Source of the DNA: Streptococcus moroccensis
GTDB taxonomy: Bacteria; Bacillota; Bacilli; Lactobacillales; Streptococcaceae
Reading direction: 5' to 3'
NCBI RefSeq assembly: GCF_030812835.1
Contig: NZ_JAUSTM010000002.1
Span: 1-64,000 of the forward strand
Length of the DNA: 64,000 nucleotides
Position numbers and translations under genes: made by a program. Below the pieces are notes generated by a model that was given only the letters and a program-made list of their open reading frames with translations, did no database searches and was not told the DNA's origin. Each line of letters begins with the position of its first letter. Within the stretch, counting starts at the first letter, position 1. This document shows, one piece after another, positions 1-7,606 of this stretch.

Positions 1-135
1 GAGCCTTTCTAATGTGTTTGTGGTGAACTACATTATATCTCTCTGAGGTGTTTTTGTATACTTTTTTCTCAACTAGAAAGTGGCTAACTTCATTTTAGAA
101 CTTTCGATGCGAAATAATAGGAATATTTCCTATTA

Positions 136-164
136 AATGGCAAGTTTACTCCTTGCCATTTTTT
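136..164 (+). terminator. Intrinsic terminator of the gene upstream of the window
   Basis: A perfect 9-bp stem (136-144 with 152-160, AATGGCAAG/CTTGCCATT) with a 7-nt loop is followed by a T run. It sits between an unseen upstream gene and the rplS promoter. A second short palindrome (116-123 with 127-134) precedes it. Confidence 0.8.
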
Positions 165-181
165 GCTAATTGTGGTATTAT
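153..181 (+). promoter_or_regulatory. rplS promoter
   Basis: TTGCCA at 153-158 and TATTAT at 176-181 are separated by 17 bp. The -35 overlaps the 3' arm of the preceding terminator. Confidence 0.6.
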
Positions 182-182
182 A

Positions 183-211
183 TATTTTGTGTGTAATGGA
201 CGCACAAAATA
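183..211 (+). promoter_or_regulatory. Hairpin in the rplS 5' leader, possible L19 leader
   Basis: An 11-bp stem (183-193 with 201-211; TATTTTGTG/CACAAAATA core) lies just downstream of the promoter and 55 nt before the rplS start. Firmicutes are known to carry ribosomal-protein leader RNAs upstream of rplS, but I cannot confirm family membership from sequence alone. Confidence 0.4.
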
Positions 212-266
212 CAGTTTATCCGCTGGGTTTAAAAGCACCTATGATTGACAAAGATAGGAGAAAAAA

Positions 267-614
267 ATGAATCCATTAATCCAAAGCTTGACTGAAGGTC
301 AACTTCGTACTGATATCCCATCATTCCGTCCTGGTGACACTGTTCGCGTACACGCGAAAGTTGTCGAAGGTACACGTGAACGTATCCAGATCTTTGAAGG
401 CGTGGTTATTGCACGTAAAGGTCAAGGTATCTCAGAAATGTACACTGTTCGTAAAATTTCTGGCGGTATCGGTGTAGAACGTACATTCCCAATCCACACA
501 CCACGTGTAGACAAGATTGAGGTTGTTCGTTACGGTAAAGTACGTCGTGCGAAATTGTACTACTTGCGTGCGCTTCAAGGTAAAGCAGCTCGTATCAAAG
601 AAATCCGTCGTTAA
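267..614 (+). CDS. rplS: 50S ribosomal protein L19
   Basis: This is the 115-residue L19 of the large ribosomal subunit, located at the 30S-50S interface. The length is normal for the family, and the sequence has the typical opening ([14 protein letters not shown]), the central [16 protein letters not shown] stretch and a basic C-terminus ([16 protein letters not shown]). The ATG is preceded by GATAGGAGAAAAAA. The gene is monocistronic here: it has its own promoter and a leader hairpin, and is followed by an unusually long array of terminator-like hairpins rather than another gene. Identification is secure. Confidence 0.98.
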   Translation: MNPLIQSLTEGQLRTDIPSFRPGDTVRVHAKVVEGTRERIQIFEGVVIARKGQGISEMYTVRKISGGIGVERTFPIHTPRVDKIEVVRYGKVRRAKLYYLRALQGKAARIKEIRR

Positions 615-627
615 TATCAAGATGTGA

Positions 628-717
628 GAGCGTTTAAAAAGTTGAGCAAAAATAGGAGTTCAACGCAGTGTGTACGACACACAAGGCGAACTATCTTTTT
701 TGCCAAACTTTTAGCTC
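628..717. repeat. Palindromic repeat, copy 1
   Basis: Imperfect inverted repeat starting 14 bp after the rplS stop. The outer arms run GAGCGTTTAAAAAG to TTTAGCTC, the middle arms AATAGGAGTTC to GAACTATCTTTTTT, and the apical stem is GTGTGT/ACACAC. It has the same architecture as the copies at 1036-1120 and 50225-50314. Confidence 0.7.
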
Positions 718-741
718 GAACTCAATTAGGATAGGAAACAG

Positions 742-777
742 ACCTACTTGATATTTGTTTCGAGTGGGTTTTGTTTT
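742..777 (+). terminator. Terminator-like hairpin, type a copy 1
   Basis: ACCTACTTG (742-750) pairs with CGAGTGGGT (761-769) using two wobble pairs, followed by a T-rich tract. It has a counterpart at 965-998. Confidence 0.6.
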
Positions 778-812
778 ACACAGCTCGTAGCCTGTGTTCA
801 ATTCGGATTGAA

Positions 813-836
813 AGGTTCTCAGTAGGGAGCCTTTTT
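813..836 (+). terminator. Terminator-like hairpin, type b copy 1
   Basis: AGGTTCTC (813-820) pairs with GGGAGCCT (825-832) over a 4-nt loop and is followed by six T residues. The near-identical copy at 1142-1165 has compensating differences. Confidence 0.7.
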
Positions 837-860
837 TGTTGGGGTTTAATCAAATTCTGA

Positions 861-948
861 TGTTTCGTTTGAAAAGTTTTGTTCAACGTAGTGTGTGCGA
901 CACACAAGGCGAACTATCTTTTTTGCCAAACGTTTAGCTTGAACTCAA
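861..948. repeat. Palindromic repeat, copy 2 (degenerate left arm)
   Basis: The core GTTCAACGTAGTGTGTGCGA and the right arm through TTTTGCCAAACGTTTAGC are nearly identical to copy 1, while the left arm is shortened. Confidence 0.6.
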
Positions 949-964
949 TTACGATAGAATACAG

Positions 965-998
965 ACCCGCTTGATTCGTTTCGAGTGGGTTTTGTTTT
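965..998 (+). terminator. Terminator-like hairpin, type a copy 2
   Basis: ACCCGCTTG (965-973) pairs with CGAGTGGGT (982-990), followed by TTTGTTTT. Second copy of the hairpin at 742-777. Confidence 0.65.
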
Positions 999-1035
999 AA
1001 CCAGCTCGTAGGCTGTGCTCAATTAAGATACAATA

Positions 1036-1120
1036 GGCGTTAAAAATCCGTATGAAATAGGAAATTAGCTGAAAATCAAAGATTTTCAAGCAAATTTATC
1101 TTTTTTACTAGGATTTTAGC
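1036..1120. repeat. Palindromic repeat, copy 3
   Basis: Long imperfect hairpin with AAAATCC (1043-1049) against GGATTTT (1111-1117) and an apical GAAAATC-aaa-GATTTTC stem. The left arm GCGTTAAAAATCC-GTATGAAA-TAGGAAAT is nearly the same as in the copy between the two tRNA genes at 50225-50314. Confidence 0.7.
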
Positions 1121-1141
1121 CTGTGTTCAATTCAGATTGCA

Positions 1142-1165
1142 AGGTTCTCGGTAGAGAGCCTTTTT
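1142..1165 (+). terminator. Terminator-like hairpin, type b copy 2
   Basis: AGGTTCTC (1142-1149) pairs with GAGAGCCT (1154-1161), followed by a T run. Confidence 0.7.
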
Positions 1166-1303
1166 GTTGGGAGTTAGGCCTGTTTTCGCGTCGGATTATC
1201 AACTTCTGGCAAGAGATTTTTAGGTTTTACAATTTAAAGAGCCTTTATTCTTGATAGTAACTTTTTTGTGAAATACTTGGCAACTTTCACAGCTCAATCA
1301 TAT

Positions 1304-1335
1304 AAAAACAGTCTGAAGCCTTTCAAACTGTTTTT
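1304..1335 (-). terminator. Terminator of the MATE transporter gene
   Basis: The stem AAAAACAGTCTGAA (1304-1317) pairs with TTCAAACTGTTTTT (1322-1335) around a 4-nt loop. It lies just past the leftward MATE stop codon. Confidence 0.75.
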
Positions 1336-1341
1336 AACTTT

Positions 1342-2667
1342 TTAATAGCGTTTTTTCATTTGTTTGCTGTAGTGTTTCATAAAGTAAATAACGACAATAG
1401 CAATGAGTAGCTCTGTAATTGGCATAGCCCACCAAAGGGCGTTCCCTCCAAAAAAGAAGGGAAGGCTATAAATCATTAATGCACTAATAATCATGCCTCT
1501 TGCTACAGAAACAACAAAGGCGATGCGTTGCTTCAAGATCGCTTGGAAAAAATAAGTGGCATAAATATTAAGAGGGAGAAGGAGAAATGAAATGGCATAA
1601 ACTCTTAAAATAGCTGGTGCAATAGCTAATATTTCTGGTGTAGGTGTCATGAAAATCTTTACGATGAGGGTAGGGAATAACCAGACAACAGCAGTCCAAA
1701 AGAGCGCAAAGCTGATAGCTGTTTGGTTGGTGTAGCGTAACAGTTCATTTACCCTCTTAAAGGCTTTCCCCCCAAAGTTTTGAGACATGATCGGTTGACT
1801 AGCTTGACCTATACTATAAGCACAAGCCTGTACCAAGGTGGAGACATTGACGATAATACCATAGACTGCTAGGGCGTTGGTACCCAGGTAGCTACTGATT
1901 TGGCGGTTAAACATGACTGTTAGTATCCCCATAGCCAAATCAACGAAAAAAGTCGGAAAACCTATCGTAGTGATTTGACGAGCTGTCTGTAAGAATTGTT
2001 GAGGTCTGGTCCACTTCAGTGAATTGTTTTTTCTGGCAAAGTGAGTCAGCATGATGATAAAGGTAATAATGGCTCCGATGGAAGTAGCAAGCGCTGCACC
2101 CGTCATCCCCATATCAAAAATAAAGATAAAAACGTAGTCTCCAATGACATTAAACAATCCGCCACCAAGGACTGCAAAGGTTGCAAGAGTAGGAGCATTG
2201 TCATTCCTTAAAAAGGCTGCCAAGACTTGGTTAAAGAGAAAAAAGGGGATGAAGGGAAGAAAGGCTTTAACATACTGAGTGGCTAGTGGCAATGTCACTT
2301 GGTCAGCACCAAAAGAACGTAGGAGCCCTTGGTCAAACACACCAATCAGAAAGTAGGCAAATAAGGCCATTAAACCAGCTTCAATAAGGGCAGTACTAAA
2401 GGCTTCTTTTTCTCCCTGTTGATTTTGTTTTCCTTTGGCAACGCCTAAGAGAACACCTCCTCCGACACCAGCCCAAATCCCTAAGCCAAAAATAATATTC
2501 CACATAGGAGCAATGATGGACATGGCAGCTACCCCCTCTGCACCGACCGATTGCCCAACCATGACGGCATCCACAATCCCATAAATAGGGACAATCATAG
2601 TAGAGCCAAAGGCGGCTAATAAGTAATTGCGATAGATTTTCTTTATATTGCCTGTTAAAAAATTCAT
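1342..2667 (-). CDS. MATE-family multidrug/Na+ antiporter
   Basis: A 441-residue integral membrane protein of the MATE family, which exports cationic or organic compounds in exchange for Na+ or H+. The N-terminal half carries the hallmark run VPIYGIVDAVMVGQSVGAEG near residues 26-45, and a second, related half follows (IGFPTFFVDLAMGILTVMFN), as expected for two six-helix bundles. The length is typical (about 440-460). The ATG is preceded by GGAAACCC, a weak ribosome site. The gene stands alone and is read leftward from a promoter and a leader containing an intrinsic terminator, so expression is probably controlled by transcription attenuation. Substrate unknown. Confidence 0.9.
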   Translation of the reverse strand: MNFLTGNIKKIYRNYLLAAFGSTMIVPIYGIVDAVMVGQSVGAEGVAAMSIIAPMWNIIFGLGIWAGVGGGVLLGVAKGKQNQQGEKEAFSTALIEAGLMALFAYFLIGVFDQGLLRSFGADQVTLPLATQYVKAFLPFIPFFLFNQVLAAFLRNDNAPTLATFAVLGGGLFNVIGDYVFIFIFDMGMTGAALATSIGAIITFIIMLTHFARKNNSLKWTRPQQFLQTARQITTIGFPTFFVDLAMGILTVMFNRQISSYLGTNALAVYGIIVNVSTLVQACAYSIGQASQPIMSQNFGGKAFKRVNELLRYTNQTAISFALFWTAVVWLFPTLIVKIFMTPTPEILAIAPAILRVYAISFLLLPLNIYATYFFQAILKQRIAFVVSVARGMIISALMIYSLPFFFGGNALWWAMPITELLIAIVVIYFMKHYSKQMKKRY

Positions 2668-2693
2668 GGGTTTCCTTTTCTAAAATAAAGAGC

Positions 2694-2727
2694 AAAAAAG
2701 AAAGAGAAGGCCGTTTGACCTTCTCTT
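2694..2727 (-). terminator. Leader (attenuator) terminator upstream of the MATE gene
   Basis: On the minus strand a 9-bp stem (2719-2727 with 2702-2710, AAGAGAAGG/CCTTCTCTT) with an 8-nt loop is followed by a U-rich tract (2694-2701). It lies between the promoter and the MATE start codon, so read-through must be regulated or partial. Confidence 0.75.
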
Positions 2728-2762
2728 ATCCGGCATTTCTGCCCTCCGAGATATTACAAGAT
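2728..2762 (-). promoter_or_regulatory. Putative riboswitch-like leader of the MATE gene
   Basis: The RNA between the promoter and the leader terminator contains a tight GGCA-GAAA-TGCC hairpin flanked by CTCGGAG and GGATAAGAGA. TCTC in its 5' part could compete for GAGA of the terminator arm. I do not recognise a known riboswitch class. Confidence 0.4.
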
Positions 2763-2765
2763 AAT

Positions 2766-2794
2766 AGTTTATCAGGAAATGATTAACATGTCAA
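2766..2794 (-). promoter_or_regulatory. Promoter of the MATE leader transcript
   Basis: On the minus strand, TTGACA (2789-2794) and TAAACT (2766-2771) are separated by 17 bp. Confidence 0.65.
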
Positions 2795-2802
2795 CTTTAG
2801 CT

Positions 2803-2872
2803 AACGATATCTTAGTCCAGTATCATTCGAAAGTGATAATGTCTTAGTTCAGCCAACGATATCTTAGTCCAG
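2803..2872. repeat. Direct repeats at the 3' end of the ABC permease gene
   Basis: The 18-bp word AACGATATCTTAGTCCAG occurs at 2803-2820 and 2855-2872, with a third partial copy (CTTAGTTCAG, 2843-2852). The copy at 2855-2872 covers the last codons and stop of the leftward permease gene, so the copies look like short duplications of the gene end. Confidence 0.7.
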
Positions 2873-3691
2873 ATTTAAGCGATGCTTTAGCAAATAGCCA
2901 GTAGCAAAATAGCTTGCTACAAGAAATATCAGATGAAAGACTAGATTAAAACCAGCATACCAATATCGTCCGATGTTATCAAAAGCATAGTAATCGCTAT
3001 AGGCAGGCATGAGGAGTTCATAAAGCATAAAGTAAAGAACACTGACGCCAAAGAAACTAACAAAAGAAAGTAAGGTGCGATGATTTTCAAAACTGTGTCC
3101 AAGTGTCATAGCAAGGTAGACCATCATGATGAAAGTGGAGAGTTGGACAATGGACACTACAAAGTCTAAAGCGAGGTAGCCAAAGTCTCTGAACCACAAG
3201 CTCAGACTGTTCCATAAGGCGATGAAAGGGTCTGTGATATTGCTGAAAAAGTGAATCCCACCTAAAAGAGCAAAACTAACAACGATTATAACCAATGACA
3301 ACAGTGATAACATGAGGCTAGACAGTAGCTTGCTTCCCAAAATGTGGTGTATACTAGCTGGCAAGGTCATGGTCAAATATCCTTGTTTGCCAAAAATGTT
3401 ATCCTTAAAACGTTTGATAATCAGAAAAATGGTTGATAAGACAATGGTCATCATGACAACGCCATAGGACATCATCAAGAGCATTAAAAGAATGGCCATG
3501 AACCCTTGGTGCCCGCCAGATGATAGTATCTGTCCAAAAAGATAGGCGGAATCGTAAGACGAAACGGTATTTTCAACCATATTATGATACCAAAGGCCTA
3601 CAACTACCGATAGCATCAAACTAATCACATAAAGTCCAAGGTACCATTTGCTGACAGATTTTAATTCATATTTTAAAAGTTTTCCAAACAT
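2864..3691 (-). CDS. ABC-2-type permease, second of a paralogous pair
   Basis: A 275-residue polytopic membrane protein, last gene of the leftward GntR-ABC operon. The start FGKLLKYELKSVSKWYLGLY matches the start of the neighbouring permease (FGKLLKQEFKSVGKWYLGLY), and both share the conserved cytoplasmic loop IKRFKDNIFGKQGYLTMTLP, so they are paralogues that could form a heterodimer with the ABC ATPase upstream. About six hydrophobic segments are visible. The ATG has the ribosome site GGAGGTTTT. The spacer to the previous gene is 16 nt. Substrate unknown; such YtrA-linked systems respond to cell-envelope stress in some Firmicutes. Confidence 0.8.
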   Translation of the reverse strand: MFGKLLKYELKSVSKWYLGLYVISLMLSVVVGLWYHNMVENTVSSYDSAYLFGQILSSGGHQGFMAILLMLLMMSYGVVMMTIVLSTIFLIIKRFKDNIFGKQGYLTMTLPASIHHILGSKLLSSLMLSLLSLVIIVVSFALLGGIHFFSNITDPFIALWNSLSLWFRDFGYLALDFVVSIVQLSTFIMMVYLAMTLGHSFENHRTLLSFVSFFGVSVLYFMLYELLMPAYSDYYAFDNIGRYWYAGFNLVFHLIFLVASYFATGYLLKHRLNLD

Positions 3692-3707
3692 AAAACCTCC
3701 AGCACAC

Positions 3708-4478
3708 TTATTGGATATTGAGCTTGTATTTGATCATATAGTGAGTGGCAAAGTAGGTTATCAGACAAAAGACAATATTAAAGGCAGAAGTAAACCAATA
3801 GTAATGCTCTGTGATACCTGTCCTATTAAGAACTAACATTGCCATTGTTGAAAGAATGGCGTAGATGACAAAGAAGGCAACGAATGATAAAAGAACGCGG
3901 TGACTTTCTGCCAGATGTCCAAGGGCAATCGCGCAGTAGAGCATCAATACATTCCCAACGGTTCCAATTAGAAAGCTAATGATGTATGGGGTCAGGTTTC
4001 CAACAAAAACTTCTTTAAAAATCATCTGAAAATCTGCATTTACCCAGATTTCTTTAAGGCCAGTGAGCAAGTCAGTCCATCCAATATTGATCAAAACGAT
4101 GATAAAGATAGACAGTCCGACAGTTAAAATGGATAGAAAATACCAAATGATGGCTGCTGTTAGTTTACTGAGTAGAATCTGGTGAGTAGTAGCCGGCAAG
4201 GTCATGGTTAGATACCCTTGACGACCATAGATATTGTCCTTGAAGCGTCTGATAATGAGCACCAGGGTTGATAATCCAAGAGCCGCAATGATTGCTCCAA
4301 AACTCGTAAAGGTCAGGATGGTTAGCATGATAGCAATAAAAGAATCACTATCGGTAGCCTGAGACATGTGAGATACCCAGAATCCTAGGATAATAGCAAA
4401 GACGATGCTGAGACCATAAAGTCCGAGATACCATTTTCCGACAGATTTAAATTCCTGTTTTAACAGTTTTCCAAACAT
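3708..4478 (-). CDS. ABC-2-type permease, first of a paralogous pair
   Basis: A 256-residue membrane protein, paralogous to the gene that follows it. I place the start at 4478 rather than at the longer in-frame ATG at 4622, because AAGGAGTTAGAT sits just before it and the paralogue starts at the same FGKLLK motif; the longer version would overlap the ATPase gene by about 130 nt. It contains the shared loop IRRFKDNIYGRQGYLTMTLP near residues 70-90 and about six membrane helices. It lies 13 nt after the ATPase gene, so translation is probably coupled. Confidence 0.8.
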   Translation of the reverse strand: MFGKLLKQEFKSVGKWYLGLYGLSIVFAIILGFWVSHMSQATDSDSFIAIMLTILTFTSFGAIIAALGLSTLVLIIRRFKDNIYGRQGYLTMTLPATTHQILLSKLTAAIIWYFLSILTVGLSIFIIVLINIGWTDLLTGLKEIWVNADFQMIFKEVFVGNLTPYIISFLIGTVGNVLMLYCAIALGHLAESHRVLLSFVAFFVIYAILSTMAMLVLNRTGITEHYYWFTSAFNIVFCLITYFATHYMIKYKLNIQ

Positions 4479-4491
4479 ATCTAACTCCTTT

Positions 4492-5193
4492 CTAAGCTCT
4501 GAAGTCGTCTCGGAAAAGTTCATCGATGGATTCACCATGCTCAACACGGAGATCATCGACGTTTCCTTGACGAACGATATGGCCATTATGAATGAAGACG
4601 ACATGATCAAGAATACTTTCAATATCTGAAATCAAGTGAGTTGAAATCAGAACAGAAGCGTCAGGAGAATAGTTGTTAATGATGGTCCGCAAAATATAGT
4701 CACGGGCTGCAGGGTCAACACCTCCGATGGGTTCATCAAGAATGTAAAGTTTGGCCTTGCGACTCATGACCAAGATTAACTGTACTTTCTCCTTATTTCC
4801 TTTAGATAATTTCTTAAGTTGAATATCAAGGTTGATATTCAAATCTTTCAATAGTAGTAGGGCTGTCTCCATGTCAAAATCATCATAGAAGGTTTTAAAG
4901 AAATCTAGAGCATCGACCACTTTCATGTGATCGCTCAGATAGGTTGTATCTGGCAGGTAAGATACGTTTTTTTTTGTTTCTGGAGAAGGCTTCATACCAT
5001 TGATGAGAATTTCACCTTCATTAGGCTGTAAGAGACCATTGAGCAGTTTAATCAGGGTTGTTTTGCCTGACCCGTTAGGACCTAAAAGCCCAATAATGCT
5101 CCCTGGCATGAGGGTAAGGTTAATGTTATCTAGAGCAAGGCTATTGCTGTAACGTTTGGATAAGTTTTTAATCTCAACAAGTGGTTGGGACAT
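4492..5193 (-). CDS. ABC transporter ATP-binding protein
   Basis: A 233-residue cytoplasmic ATPase of the ABC superfamily. It has a Walker A motif GPNGSGKT (residues 38-45), a degenerate signature LSKGNKEKVQ (129-138), a Walker B motif LYILDEP (149-155), and the H-loop histidine in STHLISD at about 186. The signature lacks the usual LSGGQ, a variant common in bacterial YtrB/CcmA-like exporters. Encoded directly after the GntR regulator (1 nt apart) and before two ABC-2 permeases, it should drive that exporter. Confidence 0.92.
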   Translation of the reverse strand: MSQPLVEIKNLSKRYSNSLALDNINLTLMPGSIIGLLGPNGSGKTTLIKLLNGLLQPNEGEILINGMKPSPETKKNVSYLPDTTYLSDHMKVVDALDFFKTFYDDFDMETALLLLKDLNINLDIQLKKLSKGNKEKVQLILVMSRKAKLYILDEPIGGVDPAARDYILRTIINNYSPDASVLISTHLISDIESILDHVVFIHNGHIVRQGNVDDLRVEHGESIDELFRDDFRA

Positions 5194-5194
5194 T

Positions 5195-5560
5195 TTAGTT
5201 TCCTCCTAAAAACGATTCTAATTCAGGGATAATCTCATTGTCTTTGAAACCAAGGTTGCCCATATTGGTGACAAAGTTTGAAAGTTCTTCTTGGGCAAGT
5301 GTGTGGCGCGTGACTGTGATTAACTCTTGATTATCGGTCACAAAGCGACCAGATGTTCGTCTGGAATAGACAAATCCTTGATTTTCAAGGTCGGATAACG
5401 CCCGTTGGATGGTATTGGGGTTGACACCAGCAATTTCTGCAAGGTCACGAACCGAAGGGAGACGATCTCCGCTTTGGAGTTGTCCTGTTACGATTTGCAA
5501 TTTGATGATGTTGCAGATTTGGATGTAGATCGGTTGATTATTATCAAATTTCCAGGCCAT
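5195..5560 (-). CDS. GntR-family regulator, YtrA subfamily
   Basis: A 121-residue transcriptional repressor. The N-terminal winged helix covers about residues 10-75 (QPIYIQICNIIKLQIVTGQL through SVRDLAEIAGVNPNTIQRAL), followed only by a short helical dimerisation tail, which is characteristic of the YtrA subgroup that lacks a ligand-binding domain. It is the first gene of a four-gene leftward operon with an ABC ATPase and two permeases. A perfect palindrome inside its promoter suggests autoregulation. The inducer is unknown. Confidence 0.9.
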   Translation of the reverse strand: MAWKFDNNQPIYIQICNIIKLQIVTGQLQSGDRLPSVRDLAEIAGVNPNTIQRALSDLENQGFVYSRRTSGRFVTDNQELITVTRHTLAQEELSNFVTNMGNLGFKDNEIIPELESFLGGN

Positions 5561-5593
5561 AGCAGTTCCTTTCTGTTATGTTGTTCTATTTAT

Positions 5594-5622
5594 ATAATAC
5601 AATAGAAATTCTATTCTTGCAA
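5594..5622 (-). promoter_or_regulatory. Promoter of the GntR-ABC operon with internal palindromic operator
   Basis: On the minus strand, TTGCAA (5617-5622) and TATTAT (5594-5599) are 17 bp apart. The spacer contains a perfect 15-bp palindrome, AATAGAA-N-TTCTATT (5601-5615), well placed for repressor binding. Confidence 0.7.
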
Positions 5623-5673
5623 GTATTTATGCCCATTCTGAGAAAATATTTAGAAAGCCGTCCTATTTTCTGG

Positions 5674-5679
5674 TATAAT
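5674..5679 (+). promoter_or_regulatory. Extended -10 of lepA
   Basis: TGGTATAAT gives an extended -10 with TATAAT at 5674-5679; no good -35 is visible. Transcription should start at about 5686-5687, which coincides with an in-frame ATG at 5687. Confidence 0.6.
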
Positions 5680-5707
5680 GGGTTAGATGACAGAAAAAGG
5701 AACTAGT

Positions 5708-7531
5708 ATGCAAATCGAAGAATTAAAAAAACGTCAAGAGAAAATACGTAATTTCTCTATTATTGCTCATATTGACCATGGGAAATCAACTTTAGCCGAT
5801 CGTATTTTAGAAGCTACTGAGACAGTTTCAACCCGTGAGATGCAAGCTCAGCTATTGGACTCTATGGATTTGGAGCGAGAGCGCGGGATTACCATTAAGC
5901 TTAATGCTGTACAGCTTAACTACAAGGCCAAAGATGGTGAAACCTATATTTTCCACCTGATCGACACACCTGGACACGTGGACTTTACCTATGAGGTATC
6001 ACGGTCACTAGCTGCCTGTGAAGGGGCTATCCTTGTCGTAGATGCAGCTCAAGGAATTGAAGCTCAGACACTGGCTAATGTTTATTTGGCTTTAGACAAT
6101 GACCTTGAAATCATGCCTGTCATCAATAAGATTGACTTGCCAGCAGCGGATCCTGAGCGGGTACGCGGTGAAATCGAGGATGTCATAGGTTTGGATGCTT
6201 CTGAAGCTGTTTTAGCATCTGCCAAAGCAGGCATTGGGATTTCGGAGATTCTAGAACAAATCGTTGAGAAGGTACCGGCACCAACAGGTGATGTTGCTGG
6301 GCCGCTCAAAGCCCTTATTTTTGACTCTGTTTATGATCCTTACCGTGGGGTTATTTTGCAGGTTCGGGTGATGGATGGTGTGGTGCGACCAGGCGATCGT
6401 ATTCAGATGATGTCCAACGGTAAGACCTTTGATGTTACAGAGGTTGGTATTTTCACACCAAAAGCCATCGGGCGTGATTTCTTAGCAGCTGGTGATGTTG
6501 GCTATATTGCAGCAGCGATTAAAACCGTCGCTGATACGCGTGTCGGAGATACGGTTACCCTCGCTGGTAATCCTGCTGATGCCCCCCTTTCAGGCTATAA
6601 ACAGATGAACCCGATGGTGTTCGCTGGGATTTACCCGATTGACTCTAATAAGTACAATGACCTGCGTGAAGCATTAGAAAAACTACAACTCAATGATGCC
6701 AGTCTTCAGTTTGAGCCTGAGACGTCTCAAGCCCTAGGATTTGGGTTTCGTTGTGGGTTCTTAGGGCTTCTTCACATGGATGTTATCCAAGAACGGATTG
6801 AGCGCGAGTTTAATATTGACCTGATTATGACTGCACCATCGGTAGTTTACCATGTCAATACGACAGATGGTGAGATGATTGAAGTTTCCAACCCATCGGA
6901 ATTTCCAGACCCGACCCGTGTGGATAATATTGAGGAACCTTATGTCAAAGCCCAAATCATGGTTCCACAGGAATTTGTCGGTGCAGTGATGGAACTAGCC
7001 CAACGGAAGCGTGGGGATTTTGTAACCATGGATTATATTGACGAGAATCGGGTTAATGTGATTTACCAGATTCCGCTAGCAGAAATAGTGTTTGATTTCT
7101 TTGATAAACTCAAGTCGTCAACGCGTGGTTATGCAAGTTTTGACTATGAGCTATCTGAATACCGTCCAAGCCGTCTAGTTAAGATGGATATTTTGCTCAA
7201 TGGCGAAAAAGTAGATGCTCTCAGCTTTATTGTTCACAAAGAATTTGCCTATGAACGTGGTAAATTAATTGTGGATAAGCTTAAGAAAATCATTCCGCGT
7301 CAACAGTTTGAAGTGCCGATTCAGGCTGCGATTGGTCAAAAGATTGTGGCTAGAAGCGACATCAAGGCCCTCCGTAAAAATGTCCTAGCCAAGTGTTATG
7401 GCGGTGACGTTTCTCGGAAACGCAAACTCCTTGAAAAGCAAAAAGCTGGTAAAAAACGGATGAAGGCTATCGGGTCTGTTGAAGTGCCACAAGAAGCTTT
7501 CCTCAGCGTCCTTTCAATGGATGAAGATTAA
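5708..7531 (+). CDS. lepA: Elongation factor 4 (LepA), ribosomal back-translocase
   Basis: A 607-residue translational GTPase that remodels stalled or early elongation ribosomes. The G1 motif AHIDHGKS is at residues 20-27, followed by DTPGH (G3) and NKID (G4), EF-G-like domains, and the EF4-specific C-terminal domain ([45 protein letters not shown]). I place the start at 5708 because AAAAAGGAACTAGT precedes it and the length matches the family. An in-frame ATG at 5687 lies right at the predicted transcription start and would add 7 residues; it could be used as a leaderless start. A strong terminator follows. Confidence 0.97.
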   Translation: MQIEELKKRQEKIRNFSIIAHIDHGKSTLADRILEATETVSTREMQAQLLDSMDLERERGITIKLNAVQLNYKAKDGETYIFHLIDTPGHVDFTYEVSRSLAACEGAILVVDAAQGIEAQTLANVYLALDNDLEIMPVINKIDLPAADPERVRGEIEDVIGLDASEAVLASAKAGIGISEILEQIVEKVPAPTGDVAGPLKALIFDSVYDPYRGVILQVRVMDGVVRPGDRIQMMSNGKTFDVTEVGIFTPKAIGRDFLAAGDVGYIAAAIKTVADTRVGDTVTLAGNPADAPLSGYKQMNPMVFAGIYPIDSNKYNDLREALEKLQLNDASLQFEPETSQALGFGFRCGFLGLLHMDVIQERIEREFNIDLIMTAPSVVYHVNTTDGEMIEVSNPSEFPDPTRVDNIEEPYVKAQIMVPQEFVGAVMELAQRKRGDFVTMDYIDENRVNVIYQIPLAEIVFDFFDKLKSSTRGYASFDYELSEYRPSRLVKMDILLNGEKVDALSFIVHKEFAYERGKLIVDKLKKIIPRQQFEVPIQAAIGQKIVARSDIKALRKNVLAKCYGGDVSRKRKLLEKQKAGKKRMKAIGSVEVPQEAFLSVLSMDED

Positions 7532-7535
7532 AATG

Positions 7536-7573
7536 GGAAAAACAGGTTAACCTTACAGCCTGTTTTTCCTTTT
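7536..7573 (+). terminator. lepA terminator
   Basis: An 11-bp perfect stem (7536-7546 with 7559-7569, GGAAAAACAGG/CCTGTTTTTCC) is followed by TTTT. Confidence 0.9.
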
Positions 7574-7606
7574 GAACACGGACAAGAATTTTAAAAAGGA
7601 GTAACC

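Larger units (their letters stand above)
615..1170. repeat. Gene-free array of palindromic repeats and terminator hairpins
   Basis: No gene is supported here. The stretch is built from repeated modules: large imperfect palindromes at 628-717, about 861-948 and 1036-1120; terminator-like hairpins of one type at 742-777 and 965-998; and of a second type at 813-836 and 1142-1165. The two copies of each module differ by changes that keep pairing (G-U wobbles). Flanking words such as TCAATTAGGATA and CAGCTCGTAG are also repeated. This looks like a local duplication of about 250-330 bp followed by divergence. Confidence 0.75.

Noticed and set aside
615..1341. CRISPR-like repeats after rplS
   Set aside because: The repeats are palindromes and terminators of unequal size and spacing, not short regular repeats with unique spacers. 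No cas genes are present anywhere in the window.
4479..4622. Longer N-terminus for the first ABC permease
   Set aside because: It would overlap the ATPase gene, and the paralogue begins at the FGKLLK motif with a good ribosome site at 4478.
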